Notes under the pieces: model-generated
What the model was told of the DNA's origin: nothing
The model's input: the letters and a program-made list of their open reading frames with translations, nothing else
Database searches by the model: none
Part shown: piece by piece, positions 62,001 to 64,000 of the stretch
How positions within the stretch are numbered: the stretch's first letter is position 1
How the letters are laid out: every line of letters starts with the position of its first letter
Program-made: the position numbers and the translations under genes
Origin: Globisporangium splendens
Taxonomy: Eukaryota; Oomycota; Peronosporomycetes; Pythiales; Pythiaceae
Length of the DNA stretch: 64,000 nucleotides
NCBI GenBank assembly: GCA_006386115.1
Contig: VFIW01000038.1
Span: 267,921 to 331,920 of the forward strand
Direction of reading: 5' to 3'

Positions 62001-64000
62001 GTACTATGAATACGAAACGGAAGCGCAAGGCCAAGCGGTTGCTGGCGGTGTGATTGTGAGCGGATCTGCTGTGGCTGTGGAAGGTGCTGTGATCGGTGGC
62101 CAATCCGGTGTGTCTACCGTGAGCAGCGGCGACAACTCGCACGCTGTGGTGCACGGAGAAGGCGGCAGCAGCAGCACCACCACTACGTACGTCGTGCGCT
62201 CGCCAGTGCGCTCGCCAGGCCAATCGACGACCATGACCACGTCGACGGTGCGCAGTGGTGTGAGCAGCGGCGACAACTCGCATGCTGTGATGCAAGGAGA
62301 AGGCGGCAGTAGCACCACCACTACGCACGTCGTGCGCTCGCCTGTGGTGCGTACTCATGTGCAAACGACGGGAAGCCGCCACGCGACGCCAGTGAAGAGC
62401 AACATGCAGTTTGTGCAGCACGGCGGCGTCCAGGGTCAACAAGTGCGTGCTGACAGCCAAGACGGCGAGGTGCAGTACTATGAATACGAAACGGAAGCGC
62501 AAGGCCAAGCGGTTGCTGGCGGTGTGATTGTGAGCGGATCTGCTGTGGCTGTGGAAGGTGCTGTGATCGGTGGCCAATCCGGTGTGTCTACCGTGAGCAG
62601 CGGCGACAACTCGCACGCTGTGATGCAAGGAGAAGGCGGCAGTAGCACCACCACTACGTACGTCGTGCGCTCGCCAGTGCGCTCGCCAGGCCAATCGACG
62701 ACCATGACCACGTCGACGGTGCGCAGTGGTGTGAGCAGCGGCGACAACTCGCATGCTGTGATGCAAGGAGAAGGCGGCAGTAGCACCACCACTACGCACG
62801 TCGTGCGCTCGCCTGTGGTGCGTACTCATGTGCAAACGACGGGAAGCCGCCACGCGACGCCAGTGAAGAGCAACATGCAGTTTGTGCAGCACGGCGGCGT
62901 CCAGGGTCAACAAGTGCGTGCTGACAGCCAAGACGGCGAGGTGCAGTACTATGAATACGAAACGGAAGCGCAAGGCCAAGCGGTTGCTGGCGGTGTGATT
63001 GTGAGCGGATCTGCTGTGGCTGTGGAAGGTGCTGTGATCGGTGGCCAATCCGGTGTGTCTACCGTGAGCAGCGGCGACAACTCGCACGCTGTGGTGCACG
63101 GAGAAGGCGGCAGCAGCAGCACCACCACTACGTACGTCGTGCGCTCGCCAGTGCGCTCGCCAGGCCAATCGACGACCATGACCACGTCGACGGTGCGCAG
63201 TGGTGTGAGCAGCGGCGACAACTCGCATGCTGTGATGCAAGGAGAAGGCGGCAGTAGCACCACCACTACGCACGTCGTGCGCTCGCCTGTGGTGCGTACT
63301 CATGTGCAAACGACGGGAAGCCGCCACGCGACGCCAGTGAAGAGCAACATGCAGTTTGTGCAGCACGGCGGCGTCCAGGGTCAACAAGTGCGTGCTGACA
63401 GCCAAGACGGCGAGGTGCAGTACTATGAATACGAAACGGAAGCGCAAGGCCAAGCGGTTGCTGGCGGTGTGATTGTGAGCGGATCTGCTGTGGCTGTGGA
63501 AGGTGCTGTGATCGGTGGCCAATCCGGTGTGTCTACCGTGAGCAGCGGCGACAACTCGCATGCTGTGATGCAAGGAGAAGGCGGCAGTAGCACCACCACT
63601 ACGCACGTCGTGCGCTCGCCTGTGGTGCGTACTCATGTGCAAACGACGGGAAGCCGCCACGCGACGCCAGTGAAGAGCAACATGCAGTTTGTGCAGCACG
63701 GCGGCGTCCAGGGTCAACAAGTGCGTGCTGACAGCCAAGACGGCGAGGTGCAGTACTACGAATACGAAACGGAAGCGCAAGGTCAGACTTCTAGCGTGGA
63801 GTCGGCTACGACAGCCACAGCGATTAGTGGTGAAGAACAATCGGTTGCTGATGGTTCGATTGAGAGAGATGGCATAATTTCGACCAAAGGCACAATGTTG
63901 GTCGGTGCTGCTGGCGTTGGTGCCGCATCGGCTGTGTACGGCGGCAAGCAAGAGTCTGCTGCGGTGGCTGGTGAAGCGCAGTACGAGACGATTGGCTACA
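59064..64000 (+). CDS. Tandem-repeat protein, 3' partial, frame broken in one repeat
   Basis: Start at MSSTNTNQREEEQ (59064). N-terminal 140 residues are His/Gln/Gly-rich (GHHHHVPPMQHRGGDHHQY) with two KYADDI elements. From about 59480 the protein is built of two alternating modules: Y (TTTTYVVRSPVRSPGQSTTMT...) and H (TTTTHVVRSPVVRTHVQ...ADSQDGEVQYYEYETEAQGQ). The first part reads to a TGA at 60255; one degraded repeat (60255-60850) full of small indels follows; the frame then reopens (shifted by one) and stays open to the window end, with a non-repeat tail from 63781 (Ala/Gly/Ser-rich). No signal peptide or membrane helix is visible. Family unknown; the composition suggests a disordered scaffold or surface/coat protein. 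If the degraded repeat is an assembly fault, this is one intact gene of more than 1640 codons. Confidence 0.65.
59485..63785 (+). repeat. Array of about 474-bp coding repeats
   Basis: H modules start at about 59637, 60111, (60571 degraded), 61045, 61378, 61852, 62326, 62797, 63271 and 63604; Y modules at about 59499, 59971, (60431 degraded), 60906, 61712, 62186, 62657 and 63131. Pattern YH YH (yh) YH H YH YH YH YH H. Full units are 474 bp (one 471), H-only units 333 bp; all multiples of three. Outside the degraded copy units are almost identical. Confidence 0.9.

Noticed and set aside
60730..63951. 1073-codon antisense open frame through the repeat array
   Set aside because: It is periodic with the sense repeats and arises because the repeat codons lack antisense stops; its composition (RAHDVRSGGAT, HHSMRVVAAAH) is a mirror artefact and it has no start context or non-repeat domain.
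1..64000. CRISPR arrays, operons, rRNA genes
   Set aside because: None seen; the window is eukaryotic nuclear DNA with introns and monocistronic promoters, and the only direct repeats are protein-coding or microsatellites.

Overview
This window is nuclear DNA from an oomycete (Peronosporales/Pythiales-like; species not determined). Reasons: coding regions are GC-rich and use rare short introns of about 65-90 bp with GTRNGT...YAG borders; several genes carry the oomycete Inr/FPR core promoter (CTCATTYNNCAATTT type); the gene content fits (FHA-PP2C phosphatase, temptin-like secreted protein, an RXLR-like candidate, tandem WHITE-type ABCG half-transporters).

Layout. 1-8514: two Pro/Thr-mucin single-pass membrane proteins (the first open at the left edge) flank a two-exon mitochondrial bL28 gene, a head-to-head pair of GyrI-like/SOUL-type effector-binding proteins, and an RNase H scrap of a non-LTR retroelement. 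10265-14689: a five-exon FHA-FHA-PP2C phosphatase converging on a two-exon membrane protein resembling the CYBC1/EROS family. 15256-22879: a 7.6 kb palindromic block with near-identical 2.65 kb arms, carrying four copies of a short orphan gene (two types, each once per arm) mixed with degraded pieces that look like the neighbouring metallophosphoesterase gene at 23340-24797. 25737-28250: a broken SAP-TPR gene. 29310-30981: a temptin-domain secreted protein and a small RXLR-like secreted candidate. 31892-38237: the nuclear basket protein TPR/Mlp in five exons. 38640-56079: five ABCG half-transporters (A-, B+, C-, D+, E+) whose ATPase halves are almost identical in DNA while the membrane halves differ; a 5'-truncated, decayed LINE lies between C and D. 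59064-64000: a protein with a long in-frame array of about 474 bp repeats, running off the right edge.

The main theme is recent local duplication and sequence homogenisation: two large inverted repeats (orphan-gene block and ABCG A/B pair), conversion-like mosaics along the ABCG array, and near-identical protein repeats at the right end. The best candidate for something undescribed is the orphan-gene palindrome. Nothing here was searched against databases; family names rest on motifs read by eye.
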